NCBI GenBank assembly: GCA_963728295.1 | Contig: CAVSKB010000019.1 | Span: 1,116,001 to 1,180,000, forward strand | Source of the DNA: DATJKD01 sp963728295 | GTDB taxonomy: Bacteria; Pseudomonadota; Gammaproteobacteria; Steroidobacterales; Steroidobacteraceae | Length of the DNA: 64,000 bases | Reading direction: 5' to 3' | Shown: positions 9,948-19,250 of the stretch, piece by piece | How positions within the stretch are numbered: the first letter of the stretch is position 1 | How the letters are laid out: every line of letters begins with the position of its first letter | Notes under the pieces: generated by a model | The model's input: only the letters and a program-made list of their open reading frames with translations | Database searches by the model: none | What the model was told of the DNA's origin: nothing | Position numbers and translations under genes: made by a program

Positions 9948-11552
9948 ATGGGAGAGTCCGAATCGCGGTACAGGATTCGCTGGCGGACGCTTAGATCGGG
10001 CCGTGTAGCGCGCGTCGCGCTCGCGTACGCCGCCGCTGGCTGGCTACTCGTCCAGGTGGCCTCGACGATGCTCGTGCCGCTCGGTCTGCCCGACTGGGCG
10101 CTCCGGTCCATCATCGTGTTGGTGATCGCGGGCTTCTTCGTCGCGATCGCGGTGGCGTGGGGCTTCGACGCCGGCAAAGGCCCGCAGGGGGACTTCGCGC
10201 CCGCCGTGGGAGACGCCGATGCCGGTCAAGCGATCGCCGCGCCATCGCCAACCCAGCTGGCGTCGGCTTCCGACCCATCGGTCGCGGTGCTCGCGTTCGC
10301 CGACATGAGTCCCGGCCGGGACCAGGGCTATTTCTGCGAGGGCGCCGCCGAGGAGATCATCAATGCGCTCGCCGGCGTGCGCGGGCTGCGCGTCGCATCC
10401 CGCTCCGGATCCTTTCAGTTCAAGGACCGCGTCGTCGACAACCGCGAGGTCGCGCGGCTGCTGCAGGTGCGCGCGGTTCTCGACGGCAGCGTGCGCAAGG
10501 CGGGCGAGCGCGTGCGGGTCGCGGCGCAGCTCGTCGCCGCCGACGGCGCCCTGCTCTGGTCGGAGACCTTCGACCGGCGGCTCGAGGACATTTTCGCCAT
10601 CCAGGAAGAGATCGCGCGAGCGACGGTGCGCGCGTTGCGTTTGACGCTGCTCGAAGGTGACGCGGCGCGGCTCGAGCGACGCGGCACCGAGAACCTCGCT
10701 GCGCACGAGTTCTTTCTGCGCGGCCGGCAGCTCATGCGCCGCGAAAAAACGACCGAGCAGCGCTCGGCCGCGGAGTTCTTCCGCGAGGCGATCCGCCTGG
10801 ATCCGCGGTTCGCCGAGGCGCACGCCGCACTTGCAAGCGTACGCGCCCACATGCGGTTCCGATTGGCCGACCGGTCAGAGCCGTTCGACGATGCACGTGA
10901 CGCGAGCCTGCGCGCGCTCGAGCTCGCGCCGGGGCTCGCCGTGGCTCACGTCGCGCGCGCCCAGGTGCTCGCCAGCGACGGGCAGGTACCGGAAGCCGCG
11001 GCCGCCTTCGAGCATGCGATCGCGCTCGATGCACGGTTGTTCGACGCGCACTACTATTACGCGCGATTCCTCGTCACGCAGGGGGATCATGCCGGCGCCG
11101 TACGCCACTACGAGGCTGCATTCGCGATACATCCGGACGACTACCTCCCGGTCACCATGGCGATCCAGGAGTATCGCGCGCTCCGCGACCGCGCGGGCGA
11201 GCAGCGCGCCATCGAGCGGTCCTGGGCCGCGATCGAGCGGCGCCTGGCGATCGATCCGGACGACTCCGCCGCCTACGATCACGGCTCCGGCGTGCTCGCA
11301 ATGCTCGGGCGAAAAGAGGAGTCGCGCCGCTTCAGCGAGCGGGCCGTGGCGCTGCGCCCGGACGATCCGCAGACTCACTACAACGCCGCCTGCACCGCAG
11401 CGCTGTCGGGCGAGCTCGAGGCGGCGCTCGATCTGCTCGAGCGCGCCATCGCCCTCGGCTGGTCCAATGCGCGGTGGCTCATGAACGACGACGACCTCGT
11501 GCCGCTGCACGACCATCCGCGCTTCAAGCAGATCGTGGCTGAGCTCGCGTGA
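9948..11552 (+). CDS. Membrane-anchored TolB-like/TPR protein, paralogue of the 5922-7610 protein
   Basis: 534 residues with the same plan as the protein at 5922: two N-terminal hydrophobic helices (VALAYAAAGWLLVQVASTML; SIIVLVIAGFFVAIAVAWGF), a TolB-like/FlgO domain (SVAVLAFADMSPGRDQGYF, LDGSVRKAGERVRVAAQLV, SETFDRRLEDIFAIQEEIA) and C-terminal TPR repeats ending in PLHDHPRFKQIVAELA. Identity looks moderate across the whole length, so the pair arose by an old duplication or parallel acquisition. Its stop overlaps the GTG/ATG region of the LemA gene (GTGA at 11549), so it probably heads the LemA-DUF2207-VOC operon. Confidence 0.75.
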   Translation: MGESESRYRIRWRTLRSGRVARVALAYAAAGWLLVQVASTMLVPLGLPDWALRSIIVLVIAGFFVAIAVAWGFDAGKGPQGDFAPAVGDADAGQAIAAPSPTQLASASDPSVAVLAFADMSPGRDQGYFCEGAAEEIINALAGVRGLRVASRSGSFQFKDRVVDNREVARLLQVRAVLDGSVRKAGERVRVAAQLVAADGALLWSETFDRRLEDIFAIQEEIARATVRALRLTLLEGDAARLERRGTENLAAHEFFLRGRQLMRREKTTEQRSAAEFFREAIRLDPRFAEAHAALASVRAHMRFRLADRSEPFDDARDASLRALELAPGLAVAHVARAQVLASDGQVPEAAAAFEHAIALDARLFDAHYYYARFLVTQGDHAGAVRHYEAAFAIHPDDYLPVTMAIQEYRALRDRAGEQRAIERSWAAIERRLAIDPDDSAAYDHGSGVLAMLGRKEESRRFSERAVALRPDDPQTHYNAACTAALSGELEAALDLLERAIALGWSNARWLMNDDDLVPLHDHPRFKQIVAELA

Positions 11553-12079
11553 GCACGATGATCGCCCTCGTGCTCTCGGCGGGTGTGGTCATCTGGGGCA
11601 TCGTCGCCTACAACCTGCTGGTGCGCGACCGAAATCGCGTGGCGCAGTCGTGGAGCGACGTCGGCGTGCAGCTCGCGCGCCGCCATGACCTGATTCCCAA
11701 GCTGGTCGAAGTCGTAAAGCAGCACGCGGGCTACGAGCGCTCGGTGTTCGAGAGCGTCGCCGAGCTTCGCGCGCGAAGCATGCGCGAGACACGCCCCGCG
11801 GCGCTCGCCCGTGTCGAGGGCGAGCTGGGCGCCGGCCTCGCGCACCTGATCGCGATCGCCGAGGCCTATCCCGAGCTCAAGGCGAGCGCGAGTTACCTCG
11901 AGCTGATGAAAAACCTCAGCGACGCCGAAAACCAGATCCAGTACGCCCGCCGCTACTACAACGGCGCAGTCAACAACCTGAACACCCGCATCGCGACGTT
12001 TCCGGACGTGGTCCCCGCACGGTTGTTCGGCTTCGCCCCGGCGGAGTATTTCGAGTTCGAACCGGCGAAGGTGGCGTGA
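11549..12079 (+). CDS. LemA family protein
   Basis: 176 residues with one N-terminal membrane segment (LSAGVVIWGIVAYNLL) and the LemA helical bundle, including NRVAQSWSDVGVQLARRHDLIPKLVE and YNGAVNNLNTRIATFPDVV with the FFxFxPAEYFE-like ending (ARLFGFAPAEYFEF). LemA proteins are inner-membrane proteins often encoded with DUF2207 or TPM-domain genes, exactly as here; the molecular role is unsettled. The start is either GTG 11549, overlapping the upstream stop, or ATG 11558. The stop at 12077-12079 overlaps the next ATG, so the two are translationally coupled. Confidence 0.85.
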   Translation: MSTMIALVLSAGVVIWGIVAYNLLVRDRNRVAQSWSDVGVQLARRHDLIPKLVEVVKQHAGYERSVFESVAELRARSMRETRPAALARVEGELGAGLAHLIAIAEAYPELKASASYLELMKNLSDAENQIQYARRYYNGAVNNLNTRIATFPDVVPARLFGFAPAEYFEFEPAKVA

Positions 12080-13861
12080 TGCGGCGAGCACCTCTCGGGC
12101 GGGTCCTGTGCACGGTCGTACCGCTCGCCCTCGCCTTCCTGTTCGTAGCGGCCGACGCGCGCGCCGACGAACGCATCCTGAGCTGGCAGAGCGACATCCG
12201 TGTGCGCCCCGACAGCACGGTCGAGGTCCGCGAGACCTTGCGCGTGCGTGCGGAAGGCGTGGAGATCCGGCGCGGAATCTTTCGCGACTTCCCGACCGTG
12301 TACACGAACAGCCGCGGCGAACGCGTCGTCACGGGCTTCGACGTGCAGAGCGTAGCGCGCGACGGGCGGGCGGAGCCCTTTCGCGTCGAGAAGCGCTCGA
12401 ACGGCGTACGCGTCTGGATCGGCGATGCCGCCGTGGAGCTCGATCCCGGCGAGCACACCTACATCTTGAGCTACGTGAGTGACCGCCAGCTCGGGTACTT
12501 CGCGGATCATGACGAGCTCTACTGGAACGTCACCGGCAACGGCTGGGCTTTCCCGATCGACGAGGTCGGCGCAACGGTTACGCTGCCCGCGGCAGTGCCC
12601 GCCGATTCGATCCGGGTCGAGGCCTACACGGGGCCGCAGGGCGCGAAGGGCCGCGAGTGGACCGCCGGTATCGACGCCGGCGTCGCGACGTACCGCACCA
12701 CGCGCGGGCTCGGGCCCGGCGAGGGCCTCACCATCGTCGCAAGCTGGCCCAAGGGTCACGTTGCGCCGCCGGGCGCCGGGCGTCGCGCAGGCTACCTGTT
12801 CCGCGATGCGTGGCCGGCGCTGCTCGCCGCGGCCGGGCTGGTGCTGCTGATTCTCTATTACTGGCGCGTCTGGAACGCGGTCGGGCGCGACCCGCCCGGG
12901 CGCATCGTCGTGCCGCACTACGAAGCACCGAAGGGCGAATCGCCGGCCTCGATGCGCTACCTCACGCGCATGGCCTACGACGATCGGTGCTTCGCGGCCG
13001 CGGTGCTGGCGCTCGCAGTCAAGGGCGGGCTGCGCATCGAGCAGGCGAGCAAGGGACTCTTCGGCCGCAAGAGCGAGTACACGCTGCATCGCACGGAACC
13101 CAAGGCGGCGGAAGCGTTCGCCGAGGACGAATGGACGCTGCGCGACAAGCTGTTCGCGTCGGGCCCGAGCTTGGAGCTCGATGACAAGAATCACGTGCTG
13201 ATCGGCGGTGCGAAGCGCAGCCACGAGGCGATGCTCAAGAAGCGACACACGCCGTCGTTCTTCCGCATCAACGGGGGCTGGCACGCGGGCGGCATCGCGC
13301 TCAGCCTGCTGCTCGGCGCGGGCGTCGTGCTGCTGGCGGCGACCGCTGGGCGGGTTCGGCCCCAGCTGGTGGTTCCTGACGCCCACCGGCTGGGTCGCGA
13401 TCGGCGCAGCCCTGCTGGCACTGCTCGCAAACGGCGTGTTCGGCAAGCTGCTCAAGGCGCCCACCGTCGCCGGTCGCGCCCTGATGGATCACGTCGCGGG
13501 CTTCCGCCTGTTCCTCGACGTCGCCGAGGGTGACGAGCTCAAGCTCGTGGATGCGCCGCCGCTCACGCCCGAGCTCTACGAGAAGAATCTGCCGGCGGCG
13601 CTCGCGCTCGACGTGGAGCAGCGCTGGGCGGAGCGCTTCGCGACGGTGTTCGCGACCCAGGCAGCGGCCGCGCAGTCGCCCGGCTGGTACAGCGGCGACA
13701 ACTGGAACACGCGCGACATCGGCCGCTTCACCTCGAGCCTGGGTTCGTCCTTCAGCAGCGCGATCTCCTCGGCGTCCACCGCGCCCGGCTCGAGCTCCGG
13801 CAGCGGCGGCGGCGGCTCCTCCGGTGGAGGTGGTGGTGGCGGCGGCGGGGGTGGTTGGTAA
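12079..13861 (+). CDS. DUF2207 membrane protein with poly-glycine tail, one frameshift
   Basis: About 593 residues after joining frames near 13347. Signal peptide (LALAFLFVAADARA), an extracytoplasmic DUF2207 domain (ILSWQSDIRVRPDSTVEVRE, YWNVTGNGWAFPIDEV), a transmembrane helix (ALLAAAGLVLLILYYW), a cytoplasmic-type segment (VPHYEAPKGESPASMRYL), two further hydrophobic stretches and a C-terminus of Ser/Gly then eleven Gly ending in Trp. That glycine tail is typical of DUF2207/TPM partners of LemA. ATG at 12079 overlaps the LemA stop by one base, and its own TAA overlaps the next ATG by one base. Confidence 0.8.
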
Positions 13862-14286
13862 TGGGCTCGCTCGCACCCTTTCACCTCGCAGTGCCGGTCC
13901 ACGACCTCGCGGCGGCGCGGGCGTTCTACGGCGAGCTCTTCGGCTGCGCGGAGGGACGCAGCAGCGTCGAGTGGGTGGACTTCGACTTCTTCGGCCACCA
14001 GCTCGTCGCGCACCTTGACGCGAGCGCGCAGCCGCACGTGCGCACGACCAACCCGGTCGATGGCCAGGACGTGCCCGTGCCGCACTTCGGCGTGGTGCTC
14101 GCCTGGGACGACTGGCATGCGCTGGTTGCGCGCCTGCGGGCGCGCGGGCAGGCGTTCGTCATCGAGCCCGGGATACGCTTCGCGGGAAAGGTCGGCGAGC
14201 AGGCCACGTTCTTTCTCTATGACCCGTCGGGCAACGCGCTCGAGTTCAAGGCCTTTCGCGACCCGTCACGCCTGTTCGCGCGCTGA
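13861..14286 (+). CDS. VOC family (glyoxalase/bleomycin-resistance fold) protein
   Basis: 141 residues beginning MGSLAPFHLAVPVHDLAAARAFYGELFG, the classic first beta-alpha-beta of the VOC fold, and ending with FFLYDPSGNALEFKAFRD. Metal-ligand candidates are the His in FHLAV, a central His in VPHFGVVL and the Glu in ALEFK. It is coupled by a TAATG overlap to the DUF2207 gene. Homologous small VOC proteins are variously dioxygenases, isomerases or resistance proteins; the substrate cannot be told. Confidence 0.8.
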   Translation: MGSLAPFHLAVPVHDLAAARAFYGELFGCAEGRSSVEWVDFDFFGHQLVAHLDASAQPHVRTTNPVDGQDVPVPHFGVVLAWDDWHALVARLRARGQAFVIEPGIRFAGKVGEQATFFLYDPSGNALEFKAFRDPSRLFAR

Positions 14287-14298
14287 GCCGATATCGAG

Positions 14299-14460
14299 CT
14301 AGTCCAGGTACTGGTCGAACCAGCGGTACGCGGCGTACATACCCGCACCCGCGGCGAAGGTGCTGATGAGAACGCCGGCTGCAAATCCGAGTCGGGCACC
14401 GAGCCACCAGCCCAGCCAGCCGCCGATGAACGCTCCGAGCAGACCGAGTATCCGTTTCAT
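14299..14460 (-). CDS. Small two-helix membrane protein, 53 aa
   Basis: MKRILGLLGAFIGGWLGWWLGARLGFAAGVLISTFAAGAGMYAAYRWFDQYLD in outline: two hydrophobic, glycine-rich helices separated by one Arg, with a charged C-terminus. Similar 50-60 residue proteins are widespread and uncharacterised. It is convergent with the VOC gene and divergent from the lipoprotein at 14521. Start chosen at the ATG directly before the hydrophobic stretch (14460). Confidence 0.6.
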   Translation of the reverse strand: MKRILGLLGAFIGGWLGWWLGARLGFAAGVLISTFAAGAGMYAAYRWFDQYLD

Positions 14461-14520
14461 CGCCGTTGCCTGATCCTCCGAGCGTAGACTGCACCCGTCG
14501 GCGGTTCTGGGGGAAGCACA

Positions 14521-15009
14521 ATGCCCGGTATTCAAAAAATGGGCGCGCTGCTGCTCGCCTTCACCCTCCTTGGCGCAGGCTGCGCCGCCGGACCCGAGGC
14601 ACGGAACAAGGAAGTCGCAAGCCGCGTCGTGACCGAGATCCTGAGCGGCGGAAACTTCGAGCTTTCGAACGAGCTCTACGCCTCCGATTTCGTCAACCAC
14701 GGGCAGACGCGCGACATCGGCCTGGCGGAGGACCAGGCGGCCGCGCGTGGCTGGAAATCGGCGTTTCCGGACATGGTGATGACCCCCGACAAGCTCGTTG
14801 CCGAGGGCGACCTCGTGACCGTGCTCTGGTCCGCACGCGGCACCAACACCGGCAGCGGCAACGGACTGCCGGCGACCGGCAAGGCGCTCTCGGGTCGCGG
14901 GATCACCATCTGGAGGATCGTCGACGGGCGGATCACGGAGGAATGGTCCGCGTTCGATCGTCTCTCGATCATGCAGCAGCTCGGGTTGATTCCGGTGGCC
15001 AGCCAATAG
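14521..15009 (+). CDS. SnoaL-like (ester cyclase family) lipoprotein
   Basis: 162 residues. A lipoprotein signal peptide ends at LLGAGC (Cys about residue 21). The mature part is a SnoaL/NTF2-like cone: NKEVASRVVTEILSGGNFEL, LYASDFVNHG, GWKSAFPDMVMTPDKLVAEGDLV, FDRLSIMQQLGLI. Members are polyketide cyclases or hydrolases or have no known activity. The lipid anchor suggests a periplasmic or membrane-surface place. Convergent with the TonB receptor downstream. Confidence 0.75.
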   Translation: MPGIQKMGALLLAFTLLGAGCAAGPEARNKEVASRVVTEILSGGNFELSNELYASDFVNHGQTRDIGLAEDQAAARGWKSAFPDMVMTPDKLVAEGDLVTVLWSARGTNTGSGNGLPATGKALSGRGITIWRIVDGRITEEWSAFDRLSIMQQLGLIPVASQ

Positions 15010-15016
15010 CGGGCCT

Positions 15017-15047
15017 GGCGCGCGGCCGCCGCAGCGGCGCGCGCGCC
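15017..15047. terminator. GC-rich hairpin between convergent genes
   Basis: A 13-bp stem with a one-base bulge, left arm 15017-15029 and right arm 15034-15047 around a 4-nt loop (CGCA), lies between the stop codons at 15009 and 15058. No T-tract follows on either strand, so intrinsic termination would be weak; it may act bidirectionally. Confidence 0.4.
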
Positions 15048-15057
15048 TTCCCCCTCA

Positions 15058-18000
15058 TCAGAACCGCGCGGTGGCGCCGAAGAAGATCTGCCGGCCGAGC
15101 GTGTCGTAGGTCGGGTAGGTATTGGCCGAGCCCGTACCCGAGATCTCGGTCGCCACGATCGGCGGATCCTTGTCGAGAAGGTTCGTGATGCCGGCGCGGA
15201 GCTCGAGCGCATCGGTGACCTGATAGAGCGCCGACAGATCGACGTAGCTCATGTCCGGCAGTTCGTCGTTGAACCCGTCGAACTCACCCCAGAGCGCGAA
15301 ATGCAGGTCCGGGTCCGAGTCGTTCTGGTCCAGCTTCGTGCTGCCGATGTAACGCCACTGCAGCGACACGTCCAGGTCCCACGGCGACGACCAGGTCAGC
15401 CGCAGGTTGTGACGCCACTCCGGATTGACGGTCTGGCAGATCGTCCCGAAGAGGCCGGCGCAGTCGTACGAGAGTCCCGGCGCCGGTGTGGCGATCGCCT
15501 CCTCCAGGAACGCACCACTGAGCGTCGCGATCAGCGAGTGTCCGCTGTCGCCGAGATCGAGCGTGTAGGCCGTCTGCAGGTCGATACCCGTGATCTGCGC
15601 TTCGCCGGTGTTGATGGCGGTCTGAAGGATGTATCCGCCGCTCGCCACACTCGAGCCGGTGAGCGCTCCGAGCGAAGTGCGCCGGATCTGGCTGCAGAAC
15701 AGCGGATCACCGGTGGCCTGGCACTGGTTGAAGAGGAACGCGCCTGGCATCGTGCCGATCGCGTCGTCGAGCTCGATGCGGTAGTAGTCGACACTCGCCG
15801 TCAGGTTGGGCAGCGCGCTGGGTGTGATCGTCACCCCAAGCGAATAGGTGTCGGCCTGCTCCGGATCGAGCACCGTGCTGCCGCCGATGACCTGGCCGCA
15901 CTGGTTCGACACGCATTGCGGGATGGTATTGGTGGCGAGGCCGTCGCCGTATTGCTCGGGCGTGACACCGGTTCGGATGCACTCCTCGAGCGTTGCGGTC
16001 GCGGGCTCGCCGTTGAGGGGCGCGCACGGATCGACGCCCAGGAAGCTCTGCTGCCCGTAGTTCAGCGGGCTGAAGAGCTCGATGATGTTCGGCGAGCGGA
16101 TCGCGTGCTGGAACGAGGTGCGGAAGCGCAGATCCGGGATCGGCGCGTACTGCAGCTCCGCCTTCCAGGTGTCGGCCCCGCCCGAGGTCGAGTAGTCCGA
16201 GTACCGGTACCCGGCATCGAACACCAGGTCGTGGACACCCGTCCGATTCTGCACGAGCGGCACGCGGAACTCCGCGAACGCCTCCTCCACCGTGTAGCCG
16301 TTGTCGATCGCAACGGACGCGCCGGAGAATCCGGCCAGGAGACCCGACAGCTCCGCGGCGTCCGGGTCGAAGGTCAGATCCTCCGTCCGCCGCTCGAGGC
16401 CGACGTTGACGCTGATCCCGTCGTCGGCGAACGGTATCGTGAGGCCGTACGCGCCCAGGTCGCCGGTCACATCCGCGTGCACGATCTGCTGAGTCACCGT
16501 GCCGTACGCCGTGCCGGGGGTATAGAGAGAGTTGAGCTGATCTTCGGTCACGCCTCCTTCGGTGAAGATGTTGTACGGCACGCAGGTACCGCCGCTGATG
16601 CATGCCGGGTTGTCTCGCGTCCCGGTGACCTGCAGCCCATTCGCGATGCTCTGGAAATTGAGATAGTTCGTGTTCGAGTTGTAGAGCGTCGAGTAGTAGT
16701 ACTGGCCGTACACATCGTAGTTCCAGTCCTGGCCGAGGTCGCCGCGTACACCCAGCACACCGCGATAGTTCGTGTGCTCGAACGAGTTGAGCCGCCCGCC
16801 GCCCTCGATGTTGCGCCGGCCGATCTCGACGCTGGCGCTCGTCGACCCGGGATTGGCGAGGTCCGCCGCAACCTGCTCCGGCGTGCAGAGGATCGCCCGC
16901 TGCTGCTCGCTGAGCAGCGGATTGCTGCAGTTGACCAGGTACTGGGTGTCGGCGGTCAGCGGGTTCGAACCACGGAACAGGCCCGACGGCGCAATCACGA
17001 CGTCGGTCTGATCGTTCATGAAGCCGAACTCGGCGTAGGGCTCGGCATAGTCGTTCAACGTCACGTGGGCGAGGAACCCCGCCATATACCGCGTGTCATC
17101 GCGCGACATGTTGACGAATTCGTTCGAGTTGAACGACGCCGGCGGCGATGAGGCGTCCTGCGGCCACGGCAGGAACTGATCGCCTACCACGGTGTACGGG
17201 GTCTGGCTGGTGACGGGGCGGAAGAAGTTCGAGTTGCTGCTGCCCCCGCAGACGCTCGAGTCCGGCAGCACCGTGAATAGCTGGCAGCCGGCGAAGTCGC
17301 GGTCGGAGCCGTTGATCGGATCCGCCTCCCGGTAGGTCAGATAGGCCGTGAAATTGCCGCGGCCGTCGGCGATGTTCGTGCCACCGAGGATCGACACACT
17401 GAAGTTCTCGCCGTCGGTCCCACTGCCGTCGGCCACGCTCAGTCCCGCGTCGTCGGCCAGCCCCTGCATGAACCCGTTGCTGTTGTCATGCTGGTTGAAT
17501 CCGTATTGCGCGTCGATCTGCACGCCCTCGAAGTTCTTGCGCATGATGAAGTTGACGACGCCCGCGATCGCGTCCGAGCCATATACCGCGGAGGCGCCGC
17601 CCGTGACGACGTCGACGCGCTCGATCAACCCCACCGGGATCTGGTCCAGATTGGGCGCCGGATTGGGATTGCCGGTGTTGGCATCCGCCGTGCCAAGCCG
17701 ACGCCCGTCGACCAGCACCAGCGTTCGCTGAACACCCAGCCCGCGCAGGTTGACCGTCGTCAACCCGCCCGGCGTCGACAGCGAGTTCGAGGTGTTCGAG
17801 AAGTCGGTGGCCGAGTTCTGGAATACCTGCGGGAGCGTATTGAGGATGTCCACCATGTCGGTCTTGCCGAGATGCTTGATCTCCTCGCCCGACACGACCT
17901 GCACGGGGCTCGTGCTCGTCATGTTGGGCGCCGCGATGCGCGAGCCGGTGATGACGATTTCCTCGACCGGACCCTCCACCGCCTGGGCGGCTGGCGCGAG

Positions 18001-18072
18001 CCAGGCGAGGCCGACGAGGCTCAGCGCCCCGAGCCGCCATCGTGCGCGCTTCATCCCTTGTGTTGTATTCAT
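15058..18072 (-). CDS. TonB-dependent receptor, about 1004 aa
   Basis: Outer-membrane active transporter. Signal peptide to about residue 31 (LVGLAWLAPAAQA), a TonB-box-like VEEIVITGSRI, plug domain with LVDGRRLGTADAN and GGASAVYGSDAIAGVVNFI, and a long 22-strand barrel ending in QIFFGATARF with the required terminal Phe. The length and plug style match receptors for oligosaccharides or large organic molecules in proteobacteria rather than siderophore receptors. ATG 18072 is preceded by AAGGAG. Divergent from the AraC regulator at 18294 across a nested inverted repeat, which suggests control by that regulator. Confidence 0.85.
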   Translation of the reverse strand: MNTTQGMKRARWRLGALSLVGLAWLAPAAQAVEGPVEEIVITGSRIAAPNMTSTSPVQVVSGEEIKHLGKTDMVDILNTLPQVFQNSATDFSNTSNSLSTPGGLTTVNLRGLGVQRTLVLVDGRRLGTADANTGNPNPAPNLDQIPVGLIERVDVVTGGASAVYGSDAIAGVVNFIMRKNFEGVQIDAQYGFNQHDNSNGFMQGLADDAGLSVADGSGTDGENFSVSILGGTNIADGRGNFTAYLTYREADPINGSDRDFAGCQLFTVLPDSSVCGGSSNSNFFRPVTSQTPYTVVGDQFLPWPQDASSPPASFNSNEFVNMSRDDTRYMAGFLAHVTLNDYAEPYAEFGFMNDQTDVVIAPSGLFRGSNPLTADTQYLVNCSNPLLSEQQRAILCTPEQVAADLANPGSTSASVEIGRRNIEGGGRLNSFEHTNYRGVLGVRGDLGQDWNYDVYGQYYYSTLYNSNTNYLNFQSIANGLQVTGTRDNPACISGGTCVPYNIFTEGGVTEDQLNSLYTPGTAYGTVTQQIVHADVTGDLGAYGLTIPFADDGISVNVGLERRTEDLTFDPDAAELSGLLAGFSGASVAIDNGYTVEEAFAEFRVPLVQNRTGVHDLVFDAGYRYSDYSTSGGADTWKAELQYAPIPDLRFRTSFQHAIRSPNIIELFSPLNYGQQSFLGVDPCAPLNGEPATATLEECIRTGVTPEQYGDGLATNTIPQCVSNQCGQVIGGSTVLDPEQADTYSLGVTITPSALPNLTASVDYYRIELDDAIGTMPGAFLFNQCQATGDPLFCSQIRRTSLGALTGSSVASGGYILQTAINTGEAQITGIDLQTAYTLDLGDSGHSLIATLSGAFLEEAIATPAPGLSYDCAGLFGTICQTVNPEWRHNLRLTWSSPWDLDVSLQWRYIGSTKLDQNDSDPDLHFALWGEFDGFNDELPDMSYVDLSALYQVTDALELRAGITNLLDKDPPIVATEISGTGSANTYPTYDTLGRQIFFGATARF

Positions 18073-18184
18073 GTTACTTCTCCTTCCAGTCGCCACTGTC
18101 CGGGCTTCCGGGCCAGTCACTTGCCCCGAAAGCCGCCTTTGCACCGGACGCTAGGCTGGTTTTCCGAGCCATGTACTTCATGAA

Positions 18185-18229
18185 TTGCGAATCAGTTCGC
18201 TGTGGCACCGATGCCACAACAATTCGCAA
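18185..18229. promoter_or_regulatory. Nested inverted repeat, candidate operator between TonB receptor and AraC gene
   Basis: An inner inverted repeat TGTGGCA-CCGA-TGCCACA (18201-18218) sits inside outer arms TTGCGAAT (18185-18192) and ATTCGCAA (18222-18229). It lies 113 bp upstream of the receptor ATG and 65 bp upstream of the AraC ATG. The two-level symmetry suits a regulator binding the divergent promoters. Confidence 0.5.
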
Positions 18230-18293
18230 GCCTCGAAAAATAGCTGTGTTGTTTCCGCCATGCCGCGAGTAAGAATGGAGCCGTCTCCAATGG

Positions 18294-19250
18294 ATGCGCG
18301 CGATGATCCTGACGGAGCTGCCCGACCTGCCGCCCGCCCCGGAAACGCGACACAACAAGGCGTTCCGCGAGGCTTTTTACTCGCAGTGGGGAAAAGGCAA
18401 CTGGATCGTCTGCGGCTGGGCGCACCACGCGGAGTACACCCGGTTCCGCCAGACGCTCTCCTTCAAGATGGTGAACGACGGCACCGAGCGCTATTTCGTC
18501 GACGGCCGGCGGATCACCGTGACCGACAACACCTACCTGGTGCTGAATGAGGGTCGTGAGTACTCGAGCCTCCTCGAATCCCCGCGCCGCGCATTCTCGT
18601 TCTCGATCTTCGTACGCCCGGGTTTCGCGGGCGAGGTCGCGCATGCGGCGCCGCAGTCACTTGGCGCTGCGCTCGATACGGGACCGGAGCCCGTCACGGC
18701 GCAGGTGGAGTTCTCCGAGAACCTGCGCGTGCACGATCATCGCGTCACGCCGGTGCTGCGCTACATCCGCCACTACGTCGCCGCAGGCGAGCGTGACGAA
18801 GCCTGGTTCGAGGAACAGTACCTGTTCCTCGTCGCGCGTCTCCTCGCCGAGGAGCGCGCACGGCCACGACTCGCCGAGCGGCTGAACCAGGCGCGACCAT
18901 CGACCCGGCACGAGCTCGAGCGACGCGTCGGCTGGGGCATCGACTACATGCTCTCGAACATGCACCGCAATCTCGAGCTCTCCGACATCGCGGCGGCGGC
19001 GCGGCTCTCGATGTATCACTTCGCGCACGTCTTCCAGCAGGCGCACGGGCTCACACCGATGAACTACCTGCGACGGGCGCGGCTCGAGCGCGCCCTCGGG
19101 CTCCTCGAGGCGCACGAGATGTCGGTACACGAGGTCGCGGAAAAAGTAGGTCTCAGCCGGCTTTCACTGTGGCGCGGCGTGCGGAAGCTGCGCGGGGTGT
19201 CGCCGCGCGAGATCAGTCTCGTCGCCGGCACGCGTCAAATGCGCGAGTAG
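18294..19250 (+). CDS. AraC family transcriptional regulator
   Basis: 318 residues. The N-terminal half (about 1-200) is a cupin-like sensing domain (FYSQWGKGNWIVCGWAHHAEY, VTDNTYLVLNEGREY). The C-terminal half holds two helix-turn-helix units: LSDIAAAARLSMYHFAHVFQQ and VHEVAEKVGLSRLSLWRGVRK, ending LRGVSPREISLV. It is divergent from a large TonB receptor and is the likely regulator of that gene. A shortened paralogue covering only the DNA-binding half lies at 19861, with one gene between them. Confidence 0.85.
   Translation: MRAMILTELPDLPPAPETRHNKAFREAFYSQWGKGNWIVCGWAHHAEYTRFRQTLSFKMVNDGTERYFVDGRRITVTDNTYLVLNEGREYSSLLESPRRAFSFSIFVRPGFAGEVAHAAPQSLGAALDTGPEPVTAQVEFSENLRVHDHRVTPVLRYIRHYVAAGERDEAWFEEQYLFLVARLLAEERARPRLAERLNQARPSTRHELERRVGWGIDYMLSNMHRNLELSDIAAAARLSMYHFAHVFQQAHGLTPMNYLRRARLERALGLLEAHEMSVHEVAEKVGLSRLSLWRGVRKLRGVSPREISLVAGTRQMRE

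Noticed and set aside
15301..17151. A 616-codon open frame on the plus strand across the TonB receptor.
   Set aside because: It is the antisense shadow of the receptor; Arg/Val-rich, no ribosome-binding site and no domain.
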